A stretch of 53,865 nucleotides of DNA from Gammaproteobacteria bacterium (GTDB lineage: Bacteria > Pseudomonadota > Gammaproteobacteria > Steroidobacterales > Steroidobacteraceae), in NCBI GenBank assembly GCA_025355645.1, contig JANXZG010000066.1, positions 1 through 53,865 of the forward strand. Reading direction: 5' to 3'. The position numbers and the translations under genes are program-made. Below are positions 36,350-45,967 of the stretch, piece after piece. Within the stretch, counting starts at the first letter, position 1. Each line of letters begins with the position of its first letter. The notes under the pieces are model-generated. The model had not been told where the DNA came from. It saw nothing but the letters and a program-made list of their open reading frames with translations, and searched no databases.

Positions 36350-38079
36350 GGCATGACTTCGAGGAATTCGCCTGACTGGATACGGCCTTGCACCTGCCGC
36401 CAGAACGGACTGCCCAGCAACTCGCCATGCGCCGCCAGGAACGCCTCCAGCTGCCCGTCCGAGAATGGCAGGTAATTCAGGAACGTTTCCGGGAAAACAT
36501 CCTCACCATTGACCGCAAACCAGGGTTCGGCGCTCATTTCCTCTTCATGATGCCGCGCGGCGGGGATGTCACGGAATTTGCAGAAGGTCAATGGCACAAC
36601 CTCGTCGTAGTCATAGAAAATGACGCGCCCGTGCTGTGTGACCCCGAAATTCTTGAACAATAGGTCCCCAGCAAATATGTTCGTGCAGGCAAGATCACGG
36701 ATTGCGTGCCCATAATCCACCGCTGCGCTGGTGGCATCCGCCATGTTCGCTGTGCGCAGGTACAGATCGAGCGGCGTAACCCGACGTTCAATGTAGACAT
36801 GGTCGATCACCACGTCATCGCCATCGAGGTGCACGAGGCCGCCGGCTTCCTGCAGCAGGTCCTGCAGCAATTGCGCTTCGAAGCGCGCGCACGGTACGCG
36901 CAGGCGGCGAAATTCCTGCGCATCGATCAGGCGCCCTGCCCGGTCGTGGTTGAAAATAAATCGATATTTATCCATCACCTCGTCGCGACTCAAGTTTTTC
37001 TGCAGTGGGATGTGATCGCGAATCACCTTGAACACCACATCCATCGAGGGCATCGTGAAGCAGATCATGACCAGGCCACGCTGGCCCGGCGCATGCCGGA
37101 ACAGGTCCGCGGAGGCCTCCAGGTGCTTGATCAGGCGCCGGTTGCGCTCAGTCTTCCCCTGCTTGGCGCGCCCGAGCACCGTGAACAGTTCCCCGACTGG
37201 GGCCTGAGGGATCAACGCCTTGAGATAGGCAACCGTATCAGCGACATGGTCGAGGTCGACATGAAAATACGAGCGCGTGTAGCCAAACAGGTTGCCGATC
37301 TCCGCTTCGGTCAGCATGACGTTGTCCAGCACCACGCCTTCTTGGGTGTTCTTGAAGGCCAGGATGACCGGCCTGGAAAAGCCACGGCCCTCGATGCGGC
37401 CTACGACATAGGCGCGCGCGAACTGGTAGAACACCGCGTCGATCACTTCGATTGCGAGCACATCGTCCACCCTGCCACCGGACTCACTTAACTGCGCCTC
37501 AACCTCGGCCGCAATCTGCGCGATCGCACCGCGGCTGTCCCGCAGGGGCAGCGGCAGCTTCACGCCCTGAAGCAGCGCTCGCAGCAATTCATCCAGGCAG
37601 TCCCGGCGCGGGTGACGCGAGAGGTGCACCTGCCGGCCTGCACCCGCGAGCGGATCGAGATCCGTGGCGACGAATTCAATGTCTGGCGAGACGCCCACGG
37701 TGCTGAACAGTCTGCGGGTAATGGAATTGAAGTAGGTCTTGCAGAATTCGTTGTCCGGCAGTCCCTCGACCAGGTTGGCGAAGTGCCGCTTGATCTCGGT
37801 CCAGAATTCACGCTCGCGGGCGTTGGCCGTGAAGTCCTGCGCGATCTGCGCCGCGGTCTCGCCAATGTGCAGGCCATATAACTCGATTCGCTCCACCGCA
37901 TCGGCCTGGCTTCCGGACCAGTCGCGCGCCGCGAAGCGCTCGGGAGCGCGCAGCGTGATCCTTCTGAATGCATCGTTGTAGCGAAGGAAGCCCTGCACCA
38001 CGCGCTGCGCGCACTGCATCGCGTACAGTGCCGACGTAAACGCCTGCTCGATCTCGGTGGTGCGCAGGGCGCCAATCAT
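36295..38079 (-). CDS. aceK: Isocitrate dehydrogenase kinase/phosphatase
   Basis: This 594-residue bifunctional enzyme switches isocitrate dehydrogenase off and on to send carbon into the glyoxylate bypass. The N-terminal regulatory half is followed by a kinase-like domain with [22 protein letters not shown] (ATP-binding Lys), [36 protein letters not shown] (catalytic Asp) and [13 protein letters not shown] (metal Asp). Its start overlaps the aceA stop by 4 bp. The C-terminus overlaps the convergent acetyltransferase gene by 55 bp. A second, divergent AceK homolog lies at 47.3-49.1 kb. Confidence 0.96.
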   Translation of the reverse strand: MIGALRTTEIEQAFTSALYAMQCAQRVVQGFLRYNDAFRRITLRAPERFAARDWSGSQADAVERIELYGLHIGETAAQIAQDFTANAREREFWTEIKRHFANLVEGLPDNEFCKTYFNSITRRLFSTVGVSPDIEFVATDLDPLAGAGRQVHLSRHPRRDCLDELLRALLQGVKLPLPLRDSRGAIAQIAAEVEAQLSESGGRVDDVLAIEVIDAVFYQFARAYVVGRIEGRGFSRPVILAFKNTQEGVVLDNVMLTEAEIGNLFGYTRSYFHVDLDHVADTVAYLKALIPQAPVGELFTVLGRAKQGKTERNRRLIKHLEASADLFRHAPGQRGLVMICFTMPSMDVVFKVIRDHIPLQKNLSRDEVMDKYRFIFNHDRAGRLIDAQEFRRLRVPCARFEAQLLQDLLQEAGGLVHLDGDDVVIDHVYIERRVTPLDLYLRTANMADATSAAVDYGHAIRDLACTNIFAGDLLFKNFGVTQHGRVIFYDYDEVVPLTFCKFRDIPAARHHEEEMSAEPWFAVNGEDVFPETFLNYLPFSDGQLEAFLAAHGELLGSPFWRQVQGRIQSGEFLEVMPYVRRPSLRDMRSADSRP

Positions 38080-39356
38080 GCGTGGTGGAATTGCTGCTCT
38101 TCGGTACTGCCGCTGATTGCGGTCGTCGACGAGCTGCCTGCCATGATGGTTTGCGTCACGTCATCGAAATAGCCGGCACCCACTTCACGCTGGTGGCGCG
38201 TGGCCGTGTAACCGACCTTGGCCGCAGCGAACTCTGCTTCTTGCAGCGCGACGTAAGCCGACATCTGCCGGTCGCGGTAACCGCGGGCCAGCTCGAACAT
38301 CGAGTAATTCAGCGCGTGAAATCCGGCCAGCGTGATGAACTGGAACTTGTATCCCATGGCGCCCAGTTCGCGCTGGAACTTGGCGATCGACAGATCATCA
38401 AGCGCGCGCTTCCAGTTGAACGATGGCGAGCAGTTGTAGGCCAGGAGTTTCTGCGGATACTTTTCATGGATCGCCGCCGCGAATTTCCTCGCGTCCTCCA
38501 GGTTGGGAGCCGCCGTCTCGCACCACAGCAGGTCCGCAAATGGGGCATAGGCAAGGCCGCGGGCTATGGCCGCATCCAGGCCATTATTTACCGTGAAAAA
38601 GCCCTCCGGGGTACGTTGCCCCGACTTGATCGTAGCGGCATCGCGTGGATCAATATCCGAGGTAATCAGGGTCGCTGCCTCCGCATCGGTGCGCGCGATG
38701 ACCAGCGTCGATACACCGCAAACGTCGGCGGCGAGACGCGCGGCGACGAGCTTGGCGATGGCCTCTTGCGTCGGCACCAGCACCTTGCCGCCCATATGCC
38801 CGCATTTCTTTGCCGACGACAACTGATCCTCGAAATGCACTCCAGCGGCGCCCGCCTCGATCATCTGCTTCATCAGCTCGAATGCGTTCAGCACGCCACC
38901 AAAACCCGCCTCCGCGTCCGCGACGATCGGCTTATACCAATCCACGGAATCATCACCCTCGGCGTGGCAAATCTCATCCGCGCGCCTCAGGGTACTGTTG
39001 ATCCGCTTGATCACCGCCGGCACCGAGTCGGCCGGATACAGCGATTGGTCCGGATACATCTGGCCCGACAGGTTGGCGTCCGCAGCAACCTGCCAGCCGG
39101 ATAGATAAATCGCATCGAGCCCTGCCTTAACCTGCTGCATGGCCTGGTTGCCGGTCAGCGCGCCGAGCGCGTTCACGAACGGCTTTTCATGCAGCGACGC
39201 CCACAGCTTTTCCGCCATGAGACGGGCGAGCGAATGCTCGATATGGATCGTACCGCGCAGGCGTACGACATCCTCGGCGGAATAGGGCCGTTCGACCCCG
39301 CTCCAACGCGGGTTCGTCTGCCAGTCTGCGGATAATGCGCTTGCGCCTCTGGTCAT
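38076..39356 (-). CDS. aceA: Isocitrate lyase
   Basis: This 426-residue enzyme cleaves isocitrate to glyoxylate and succinate. The active-site loop KKCGHMGGK is intact. [52 protein letters not shown] and [11 protein letters not shown] are classic. It is the shorter (E. coli-like, 434) class. The ATG at 39356 is used; a GTG at 39368 is possible. It lies 27 bp after aceB. Confidence 0.97.
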   Translation of the reverse strand: MTRGASALSADWQTNPRWSGVERPYSAEDVVRLRGTIHIEHSLARLMAEKLWASLHEKPFVNALGALTGNQAMQQVKAGLDAIYLSGWQVAADANLSGQMYPDQSLYPADSVPAVIKRINSTLRRADEICHAEGDDSVDWYKPIVADAEAGFGGVLNAFELMKQMIEAGAAGVHFEDQLSSAKKCGHMGGKVLVPTQEAIAKLVAARLAADVCGVSTLVIARTDAEAATLITSDIDPRDAATIKSGQRTPEGFFTVNNGLDAAIARGLAYAPFADLLWCETAAPNLEDARKFAAAIHEKYPQKLLAYNCSPSFNWKRALDDLSIAKFQRELGAMGYKFQFITLAGFHALNYSMFELARGYRDRQMSAYVALQEAEFAAAKVGYTATRHQREVGAGYFDDVTQTIMAGSSSTTAISGSTEEQQFHHA

Positions 39357-39383
39357 GGGGATACTCACTCTTTTGAAAAATGC

Positions 39384-40991
39384 CTAAGACAACAGCTCAT
39401 AGGCCGGTAGGGTCAGGAATTCGTCGAATTCTTCCTGCGCGATCATGTTTCCGAAGAGCCGCGCGGCCGTACTGAAAGCGCCGCGTGCGTAACGCTCGGC
39501 GCCGACCGCGCGGCGGATGCAATCGAGTTCCTCGGCGAGCAACACATCAACCGCGTCGCGCGAGATCAGCGCGCCGTCGGCGGTGCGCACGCCATGGCGA
39601 ACCCATTGCCACAACTGCGCGCGGCAGATCTCCGCCGTGGCGGCGTCTTCCATCAGGTTGTATAAGGGCACGCACCCCGAGCCATCGAGCCAGGCGGCAA
39701 GGTATTGCACGCCCACGCGCAGGTTATGGCGCACCCCTGCCTCCGTGACGGGCCCTGGCGGCACCTGTAGCAGGTCCGCCGCCCGCGTCTCGACCGACTC
39801 GCGCATGACCTGAAGCTGGTTCGGCGCACGGCTGCTATCGAACGCAAGATAAGCGGTGGCCGCCAGCCCCGGATGGGCGATCCAGGTACCGTCATGGCCT
39901 GCTTCCGCCTCGCGTTGCTTGTCCGCTAGCACCTTGTTCATGGCGAGTTCGTTCGCCTGCGCATCATCCCGGATCGGTATCTGCGCGGCCATACCGCCCA
40001 TGGCGTGGGCGCCACGGCGGTGACAGGTCTTGATCAGCAAGTCGACATAGGATTTCAGGAATGGCCGATCCATCGTCAGGGTGCTGCGATCCGGTAATAC
40101 AAAATCCGCCCGGTTCCTGAACTTCTTGATGAAGCTGAAGATGTAATCCCATCGCCCGCAATTCAGACCGGCGATATGCGCTCGCATCTCGTACAAGATC
40201 TCATCCATTTCGAACGCGGCAAGTATTGTCTCGATCAGCACGGTGGCCTTGATCGTGCCTTGCTGCATGCCGAGTTCCTGCTGGGCCGCGATAAAAACAT
40301 CGTTCCAGAGGCGCGCTTCGAGATGGTTTTCCAGCTTTGGCAAGTAAAAATAAGGGCCCGTGCCAGCCTTTGCCAGCGCTTCGTGGTTATTAGCCAGGAA
40401 AACCGCAAAATCAAATAGCGCGCCGGACACCGGTGCGCCATCGACTTGCACGTGCTTTTCCGTCAGGTGCCAGCCGCGGGGGCGCACTATCAGCGTGGCA
40501 GTGCGTTCGTTGAGCCGATAGGTCTTGCCGCTCGCCGGGTCAACGTAGCTGATATTGCGACGCACTGCATCGAACAGATTGGCCTGGCCGCTGACGATGT
40601 TATTCCAGGTCGGGGAAGTTGAATCTTCGAAGTCCGCCATGAAGGCATTGACCGGGGCATTCAGGGCGTTGATGATCATCTTGCGATCCACCGGGCCTGT
40701 GATCTCCACGCGCCGGTCCTGCAGGTCAGCAGGCGTCGGCGCAATGCGCCAGTCGCCGGCACGAATGGCCGCGGTGGCCGCGAGGAAATCCGGGACCGCG
40801 CCCGCGTCGAGTTGCGCCTGGCAGCGCGCGCGATCCGCGAGCAAGCCCAAGCGCCTGCCTTCGAATCGCCGGTGCAGGGATGCGAGTAGCGCGAGTGCCG
40901 CGCTATTCAGCACCTGGCCCAAGCGCTCCACGGGCGGACCCGAAACCACACAGGATGCGGCGCGCTCCGAGCTGCTGAGGGCGGTGTTCAT
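39384..40991 (-). CDS. aceB: Malate synthase A
   Basis: This 535-residue enzyme condenses glyoxylate with acetyl-CoA. FMADFEDSTSPTWNNIVSGQ, TLIVRPRGWHLTEKHVQVDG, FYLPKLENHLEARLWNDVF, LIETILAAFEMDEILYEMR and GRWDYIFSFIKKF are the synthase A signatures. The ATG at 40991 gives the usual length; the open frame to 41033 reaches into the shared operator region. It is first in aceB-aceA-aceK and divergent from the regulator gene. Confidence 0.97.
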   Translation of the reverse strand: MNTALSSSERAASCVVSGPPVERLGQVLNSAALALLASLHRRFEGRRLGLLADRARCQAQLDAGAVPDFLAATAAIRAGDWRIAPTPADLQDRRVEITGPVDRKMIINALNAPVNAFMADFEDSTSPTWNNIVSGQANLFDAVRRNISYVDPASGKTYRLNERTATLIVRPRGWHLTEKHVQVDGAPVSGALFDFAVFLANNHEALAKAGTGPYFYLPKLENHLEARLWNDVFIAAQQELGMQQGTIKATVLIETILAAFEMDEILYEMRAHIAGLNCGRWDYIFSFIKKFRNRADFVLPDRSTLTMDRPFLKSYVDLLIKTCHRRGAHAMGGMAAQIPIRDDAQANELAMNKVLADKQREAEAGHDGTWIAHPGLAATAYLAFDSSRAPNQLQVMRESVETRAADLLQVPPGPVTEAGVRHNLRVGVQYLAAWLDGSGCVPLYNLMEDAATAEICRAQLWQWVRHGVRTADGALISRDAVDVLLAEELDCIRRAVGAERYARGAFSTAARLFGNMIAQEEFDEFLTLPAYELLS

Positions 40992-41020
40992 GGGGCCACT
41001 ATAAACCGCAATTTTAGGGA

Positions 41021-41050
41021 ATTTGACATTCAAAACTTCACAATGTAAAT
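41021..41050. promoter_or_regulatory. Candidate operator between aceB and the divergent regulator gene
   Basis: ATTTGACATT (41021-41030) and CAATGTAAAT (41041-41050) form an imperfect palindrome with a 10-bp centre. A related TTTCACAAAAT follows at 41050-41060, echoing TTCACAATG. The site lies in the only AT-rich patch of the 68-bp intergenic region, where both promoters must overlap, and is the natural binding site for the XRE regulator. Confidence 0.5.
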
Positions 41051-41059
41051 TTCACAAAA

Positions 41060-42634
41060 TTGGAACGAAATAGCGCCGAATTCTCGAGAAAAAGCCATTT
41101 CCTGGGCGCGAAGCTGCGTGCCCTGCGCAAACGTAATGGGCTCACCCTGGAGGATTTATCGGTGCGCTGCGTACAGCTGGACCCGCGCCGAGCCCCTTCG
41201 GTTTCCTATCTCAGCATGATCGAGAGCGGCAAGCGCTTCCCTTCGGAGCAGAGCCTGGGTCTGCTCGCCGGGGTCTTTCAACGTGACCCCGCCTGGTTCT
41301 TCGATGACAGCGCCGAGATCGAGCCAGCCTCCGGTGCACAGCGTTCGGCCGGCGCAGCTGCGATCCCGCTAGAACCCGCGTTCCTGTTTTCCAAGGAACT
41401 ACTGCAGTCCGCAATCCCGGAACTACTTGCCCAGACTGGCACGACCGGACGGCAATTTGCGCATCTGCTGATCCGCTCCTACCAGGAATCATCCCGCAAC
41501 GACTTTCCCGATCTCGAGCGTGCCGCCGAGAGCGTCGGGAAGCGCCAGTTTCCGCTGTCGGTCGCCGACATGACGCGCCTGTGCAAACGCCATGGACTTG
41601 AGTTGCGCTGGTTTGATCGCGAGCCGGTGCTCGCCTTGGACAAGGATCGCGAGGTTCGCAGCATGGTGCGATCGTTTTTCGAGTCGCCGCGCACGATATA
41701 CCTGAACCGGCGCCTGCGCGCGGATCCGGCGCGCCTTAAATTCGACCTCGCCTCGCATCTGGCGCACAAGCTCCTGCATGGCGGAGATGGAATGAAATCG
41801 ACGCACGCCACGGGCGGTGAGATGGCAGGCAGCCCCGAGGGTCCGCCCACAGCGTCAGCCGGCATGAACTCGCAGGATGTGCTGCATGCCTGGCGGGATT
41901 TCGAATGCAGTTTCTTTGCCGGCGCATTGCTGTGTCCAAAGATTCCGTTCCGGCGCTTCCTGACGCGTGAACGCTACCGGGTTGAGGCTTGCGAAAAGGT
42001 TGAATTGACGCCAGCGGTCATCATGCGACGCATGACCAAGGTGTCCCCCTACCCATACTGGCATTTCTTCGATGCCTACCCGCCCGGATACCTGCGCGCG
42101 GTCTACCGCGGCAATGGCATCCCGCTGCCTTGGGGCAACATGGCACAGGTTACTGATCCGTGTCCGCACTGGGCGGTGTTTCGCATGCTCGACGAAACCA
42201 CGGAAAACCGCGCCTCGCAGATATCCGTGCTGCGCGAAGGGGCGCAGTCGCTGCTGTACTGCTGCCACTCGCACCGTACGCTTGACATGTCCGGCAGCCC
42301 TCACGTGATATCGGTCGGCGTGGACCTCGTGCCCGCTCTGCGTTCGCATACTGCGGATGCCGATAGAATCGTCGCGAGCGTCACCGAGGCATGCCAGCAG
42401 CGCCACGGTGAGGCGATCATTCCAAAGGAGGCCGCCATGGCGATTCAGGCAGTTGCGCGAGTGCTGAACATCGCATGGATTGAGGAGGCGCTGCTGCGTC
42501 CCGCGCGTATCATTTGTCCGCGCAGCACTTTCTGTCCACGCACCGAACCCTGCGATGCGACGCATATATCCCGGGCACGCGAAATTACCGACGTGCGCGA
42601 GGAGATCATCGGCAGGATCAAACGCCGGCCATAG
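41060..42634 (+). CDS. XRE-type regulator with DUF3612 domain, probable regulator of aceBAK
   Basis: This 524-residue protein has an N-terminal helix-turn-helix (LGAKLRALRKRNGLTLEDLS, SYLSMIESGKRFPSEQSLGLLA) and a long C-terminal region. The latter contains an IrrE/Gly-like segment (RLKFDLASHLAHKLLH) and four Cys near the end (IICPRSTFCPRTEPCD). DUF3612 regulators sit beside aceB in several gammaproteobacteria and short-chain acyl-CoA sensing has been proposed for relatives. The frame begins with TTG at 41060, directly at the operator, and no ATG is available before the HTH. Confidence 0.8.
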   Translation: MERNSAEFSRKSHFLGAKLRALRKRNGLTLEDLSVRCVQLDPRRAPSVSYLSMIESGKRFPSEQSLGLLAGVFQRDPAWFFDDSAEIEPASGAQRSAGAAAIPLEPAFLFSKELLQSAIPELLAQTGTTGRQFAHLLIRSYQESSRNDFPDLERAAESVGKRQFPLSVADMTRLCKRHGLELRWFDREPVLALDKDREVRSMVRSFFESPRTIYLNRRLRADPARLKFDLASHLAHKLLHGGDGMKSTHATGGEMAGSPEGPPTASAGMNSQDVLHAWRDFECSFFAGALLCPKIPFRRFLTRERYRVEACEKVELTPAVIMRRMTKVSPYPYWHFFDAYPPGYLRAVYRGNGIPLPWGNMAQVTDPCPHWAVFRMLDETTENRASQISVLREGAQSLLYCCHSHRTLDMSGSPHVISVGVDLVPALRSHTADADRIVASVTEACQQRHGEAIIPKEAAMAIQAVARVLNIAWIEEALLRPARIICPRSTFCPRTEPCDATHISRAREITDVREEIIGRIKRRP

Positions 42635-42646
42635 GAGCATTTCGCC

Positions 42647-43489
42647 ATGGAAACTCGACAATTCGGATCAACTAACCAGCAGGTTGCCGCAGTCGGCCAA
42701 GGGTCCTGGCACCTGGAAGTTGGCAGCGAGAGCGATGCCATCGCCGCGCTGCGTCGCGGACTCGATCTCGGACTTACCCACATCGATAGCGCGGAGATGT
42801 ACGGTGACGGCGCCGCGGAGCGCACCATCGGCAAAGCCATCGCGGGGCGGCGTGACGAGGTGTTTCTGGTCTCCAAGGTATTGCCCACCAATGCCTCGAC
42901 TTCGGCCGCGGTGCAGGCCTGCGAGAAATCGCTCAAGCGGCTCGGGACCGAGCGGCTGGACTGCTACCTGCTGCATTGGCGAGGGCGCTACCCACTCGCC
43001 GCGACGGTTGCGGCGTTCGCGCAGCTGCAAAAGGCGGGCAAGATCCTCTCTTGGGGCGTCAGCAACTTCAATGTCGCAGATCTCGACGAGATTACCGCGC
43101 TTGGCAGCGCCCCTGCCTGCAACCAGGTCCTCTATCACCTTCAGGAACGCGCCATTGAGCATGCCGTAATCCCCTGGTGCGAAAGCCATGGCACAGCGGT
43201 GGTCGCCTACACGCCATTCGGTCAAGTCTCGGCTCCGTACGCCGGCCAGACGCCCGCCGCGCGCGTTCTGAAGGACATCGCCGATAAACACGGGGCCAGC
43301 ACCCGCCAAGTCGCCTTGCGATTCTTGCTGCGCCACCCGAATGTGTTTGTGATTCCGAAGGCCGTCAAGCTGGCGCACGTCGAAGATAACGCGGCGGCGA
43401 TGAACCTGGTGCTCTCGGCAGCCGAATGTGCAGCGATTGAGGCGGCATTTCCGCGCGGCGTAAAACGCCGCGACCTGCCGGTGATCTGA
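42647..43489 (+). CDS. Aldo/keto reductase
   Basis: This 280-residue (beta/alpha)8 oxidoreductase uses NADPH. The catalytic tetrad is present: Asp in HIDSAEMYGDG, Tyr in the same motif, Lys in VFLVSKVLP and His in YLLHWRGRY. NQVLYHLQERAIEH and VIPKAVKLAHVEDNA complete the fold. It follows the regulator by 12 bp in the same direction and may be cotranscribed. The physiological carbonyl substrate is unknown. Confidence 0.9.
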   Translation: METRQFGSTNQQVAAVGQGSWHLEVGSESDAIAALRRGLDLGLTHIDSAEMYGDGAAERTIGKAIAGRRDEVFLVSKVLPTNASTSAAVQACEKSLKRLGTERLDCYLLHWRGRYPLAATVAAFAQLQKAGKILSWGVSNFNVADLDEITALGSAPACNQVLYHLQERAIEHAVIPWCESHGTAVVAYTPFGQVSAPYAGQTPAARVLKDIADKHGASTRQVALRFLLRHPNVFVIPKAVKLAHVEDNAAAMNLVLSAAECAAIEAAFPRGVKRRDLPVI

Positions 43490-43504
43490 TCCCGGTTTTT
43501 CCGA

Positions 43505-43843
43505 TCAGAACGGCGGTCGCATTGCCCATTTCCCCGCGTCCTTGTCAAAATAGAAAAACGCGTTGGAAATATTGTTGTACATCGAAGCGCCGCTATTCGA
43601 GGAAGCAACCTGCCAGTCGAACCCGCAGTTGTAGCCTCGTGGCGTCGGGGCATCGCAGGCTTCCTTCTTGAAAGACTTGATCGTGATCGGCTCGCTGTTC
43701 ACGATGCCTGGCGGATGATTGATGGCATACAACGCCGCTTCCTTCATCTGTGCCTCGGACGGCTCATCGGCGGCCATGGCCGCGCCGCATACGCCAATCG
43801 TACTTGCAAGTGTTGCGAGCAGTGCAAAAGATTTAAGTCGCAA
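43505..43843 (-). CDS. Small exported protein, hypothetical
   Basis: This 112-residue protein has a signal peptide (about 1-24, MRLKSFALLATLASTIGVC to AAMAADE). The mature part is about 88 residues with two Cys (KKEACDAP, YNCGFDW) that could pair, and aromatic-rich NNISNAFFYFDKDAGKWAM near the end. I recognise no family. It converges with the aldo/keto reductase gene, 15 bp between stops. Confidence 0.7.
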   Translation of the reverse strand: MRLKSFALLATLASTIGVCGAAMAADEPSEAQMKEAALYAINHPPGIVNSEPITIKSFKKEACDAPTPRGYNCGFDWQVASSNSGASMYNNISNAFFYFDKDAGKWAMRPPF

Positions 43844-43887
43844 GTTCTCACACCTTTTTTGCAGTGATTTTTTTTATTCGGATGCCG

Positions 43888-44426
43888 TCAAGACAGCCCC
43901 AGAATCTTGCTGACGTCCATCATGATCGCAGAAGCGGTCGGCTCTGGTCAGACCTCCCGCGAGGGTCGTGGGTACGCCGCGTGCCTCAACATCGACCCGG
44001 TAGGAAATCGGACCCAGCTTGCCGATGGCCCAGTTCATGCCAGCAACGACAATCTGCTGGCCCTAGTTTTGCACGGGACTTGCCACCACGATAATGCCCT
44101 CCGCACTTTTCAGGACATGATTGCGAACGAGAATACGATGGATGGCGCCCTTCGCAATGGTGGCGCCACCCACTTCAATGCCCGTCGTCGACACGCGAAA
44201 TTTAGCGGGCGTGCGATACAGCGTGGCTTGCTTGGGGTGCATGAGCAAATACATGGCTCCATAGATGAATCCCGCCGCGATAATCCCGGCCAAAAAACCT
44301 GTCGAAAACGCAATCAGCAGCAGCAACGCCCGGGATGGCAACCATGACTATCGGATAAGGCACCGTCTCCGGCGTAGTAGAAAATTCCATTGCGCCATCG
44401 ACTTGGCGAGATACATAGCCTGCCAT
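43888..44426 (-). pseudogene. Membrane protein gene broken by two frameshifts and a nonsense codon
   Basis: Three minus-strand frames join into one coherent protein. Frame A from 44426 reads MAGYVSRQVDGAMEF, then PETVPYPIVMVAIP. Near 44335 a shift leads to frame B (ALLLLIAFSTGFLAG, IYGAMYLLMHPKQATLY, IVVASPVQN), which hits TAG near 44070. The same frame continues GQQIVVAGMNWAIGKLGPI and VEARGVPTTLAGGLT. A last shift near 43950 gives ASAIMMDVSKILGLS and a TGA at 43888. One transmembrane helix is visible. The family is unknown. Repeated sequencing error is a possible but less likely explanation. Confidence 0.65.
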
Positions 44427-44695
44427 TCTTATTCTTCTTGTCTATCTGGCCGATCCTCCCCAGACCTCAATATTTGCTTGTTGGCCCGCGGGAGTCAATC
44501 TCCGGGGTTTGCCGCTAGTGGCGGCCCCGCCGACCGCAGCCCGAACCCCGTTCCCTGCGGAACGTGAGCTAGTTCACAGTCCGCGTCCAGACCAGCAATG
44601 TCTCAGTGTGAAAGTGCGAGACGCCGCCGGGGCATAACGCACGGCGCGGTATAAGGTGCCGGGATGGCATGCTGGATTCACCATGGGACTTGCGT
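44427..44695. other. Intergenic region before the HD-GYP gene
   Basis: No gene was recognised in these 269 bp between the broken membrane-protein gene and the HD-GYP start. An in-frame extension of the HD-GYP frame to 44669 lacks a convincing ribosome binding site. Confidence 0.4.
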
Positions 44696-45967
44696 ATGTC
44701 GACTGTAGTAATCGAGGTCTCCCCGGAACATCTTACGACCGGCCTATACGTATGCGGACTCGATCGCCCTTGGGAAGAAACGCCATTTCTGTTCCAGGGG
44801 TTTACCATTGAAAGCGACGACGAACTGCGAATGCTGCGCCGCTTGTGCAAAATGGTTTTCGTGGAAGTCTCGGTCGAGGATGTCGAGGAACTAAAATCCG
44901 CCGGCCGCAAATCGCCAGCCATAGTTGCGCCGGCGCCCGAGGCGCCAGATCCGCTCGCGCAACTTTCAACAAATCTTACCGCGCTGGCCGATAAGGTTCC
45001 CCTCAAGGACTCAACATCGCTAGAGACTGAACTAACCAAGGCAAAAAACATCTTTGACGAGGCGAAACGCGCTGTGAGCAATGTGTTCGAGCATTTGCGC
45101 CGCGGCGGCGGTCTCGACGTGCCGGACCTCCAAGCCGCGGTCGGCTCAATGGTAGACAGCGTGTTCCGCAATCGCGACGCGATGGGCTGGCTGGCCAGCA
45201 TGAAGAACAAGGACGACTACCTCTACAATCATTCCCTCGCCGCCGCCGTATGGGCGCTCGCATTCGGGCGGCACCTGGGCCTGGACAAGGAAACACTGAA
45301 GGTGGTGGGTACCGGTGCGATGCTACTCGACCTCGGCAAGACCCGCCTGAAGACGGAGTTGTTGAAACGCCCCGGGAAGCCGAGCGAGGCGGAATGGCAA
45401 ATGATCCGTGCCCACGTCGATCACGGCGTCAAGATTCTGGAAGCGGCGCCGAATGTCGACAAGCGGATCATGACAATGATTGTCACGCATCATGAACGCC
45501 TGGACGGTACTGGTTATCCTAATAATCTCAAGGGCGAAGAGATTCCGCTGATCGGCCGCATCGCCGCCATCGTCGACTGCTACGATGCAATGATCTCCGA
45601 GCGCATTTACGCCAGGGCAAAATCGACCTTTGACGCGGTCCGCGAGTTAAAGCGCCTTGGCGGCATCGCTTTTCCATCCGAACTGGTGGAGTTGTTCATT
45701 CAGGCCGTGGGGGTGTTTCCCACTGGCACGCTGGTTGAACTTAACACGGGTGAGGTAGGCGTAGTCGTCGGGCAAAACCGCTATCGGCGTTTGAGGCCCG
45801 AGGTAATGCTGATACTCGATGCGCACAAGAAGGTTCGCGACGAATTCACCACCATCAATCTGCTCACCTGCGAAGGGAATATCGGCAAGAAAGAGCCGAC
45901 CCTGTGGATCGCGAACGGCCTGGAGCGCGGAGCGCACGGCATAGACCCAAGCGAGTATTTCGTTTGA
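44696..45967 (+). CDS. HD-GYP domain protein with DUF3391 N-terminus and altered HD site
   Basis: This 423-residue protein has a DUF3391 domain (about 1-130, HLTTGLYVCGLDRPWEETPFLFQGF). An HD-GYP domain follows (about 170-360) with YNHSLAAAVWALAFG, HVDHGVKIL, VTHHERLDGTGYPNN and RIAAIVDCYDAM. The hallmark HDxGK is changed to LLDLGK, losing the first His of the HD pair while keeping Asp, Gly and Lys. HD-GYP enzymes linearise c-di-GMP or cGAMP; this one may be weak or sensory. The start at 44696 gives the family N-terminus. Its stop overlaps the EAL gene (TTGA). Confidence 0.88.
   Translation: MSTVVIEVSPEHLTTGLYVCGLDRPWEETPFLFQGFTIESDDELRMLRRLCKMVFVEVSVEDVEELKSAGRKSPAIVAPAPEAPDPLAQLSTNLTALADKVPLKDSTSLETELTKAKNIFDEAKRAVSNVFEHLRRGGGLDVPDLQAAVGSMVDSVFRNRDAMGWLASMKNKDDYLYNHSLAAAVWALAFGRHLGLDKETLKVVGTGAMLLDLGKTRLKTELLKRPGKPSEAEWQMIRAHVDHGVKILEAAPNVDKRIMTMIVTHHERLDGTGYPNNLKGEEIPLIGRIAAIVDCYDAMISERIYARAKSTFDAVRELKRLGGIAFPSELVELFIQAVGVFPTGTLVELNTGEVGVVVGQNRYRRLRPEVMLILDAHKKVRDEFTTINLLTCEGNIGKKEPTLWIANGLERGAHGIDPSEYFV

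Noticed and set aside
44590..44610. Another copy of the island end (TGTCTCAGTGTG)
   Set aside because: Only about eight bases match and no partner repeat lies nearby, so chance is the simplest explanation.
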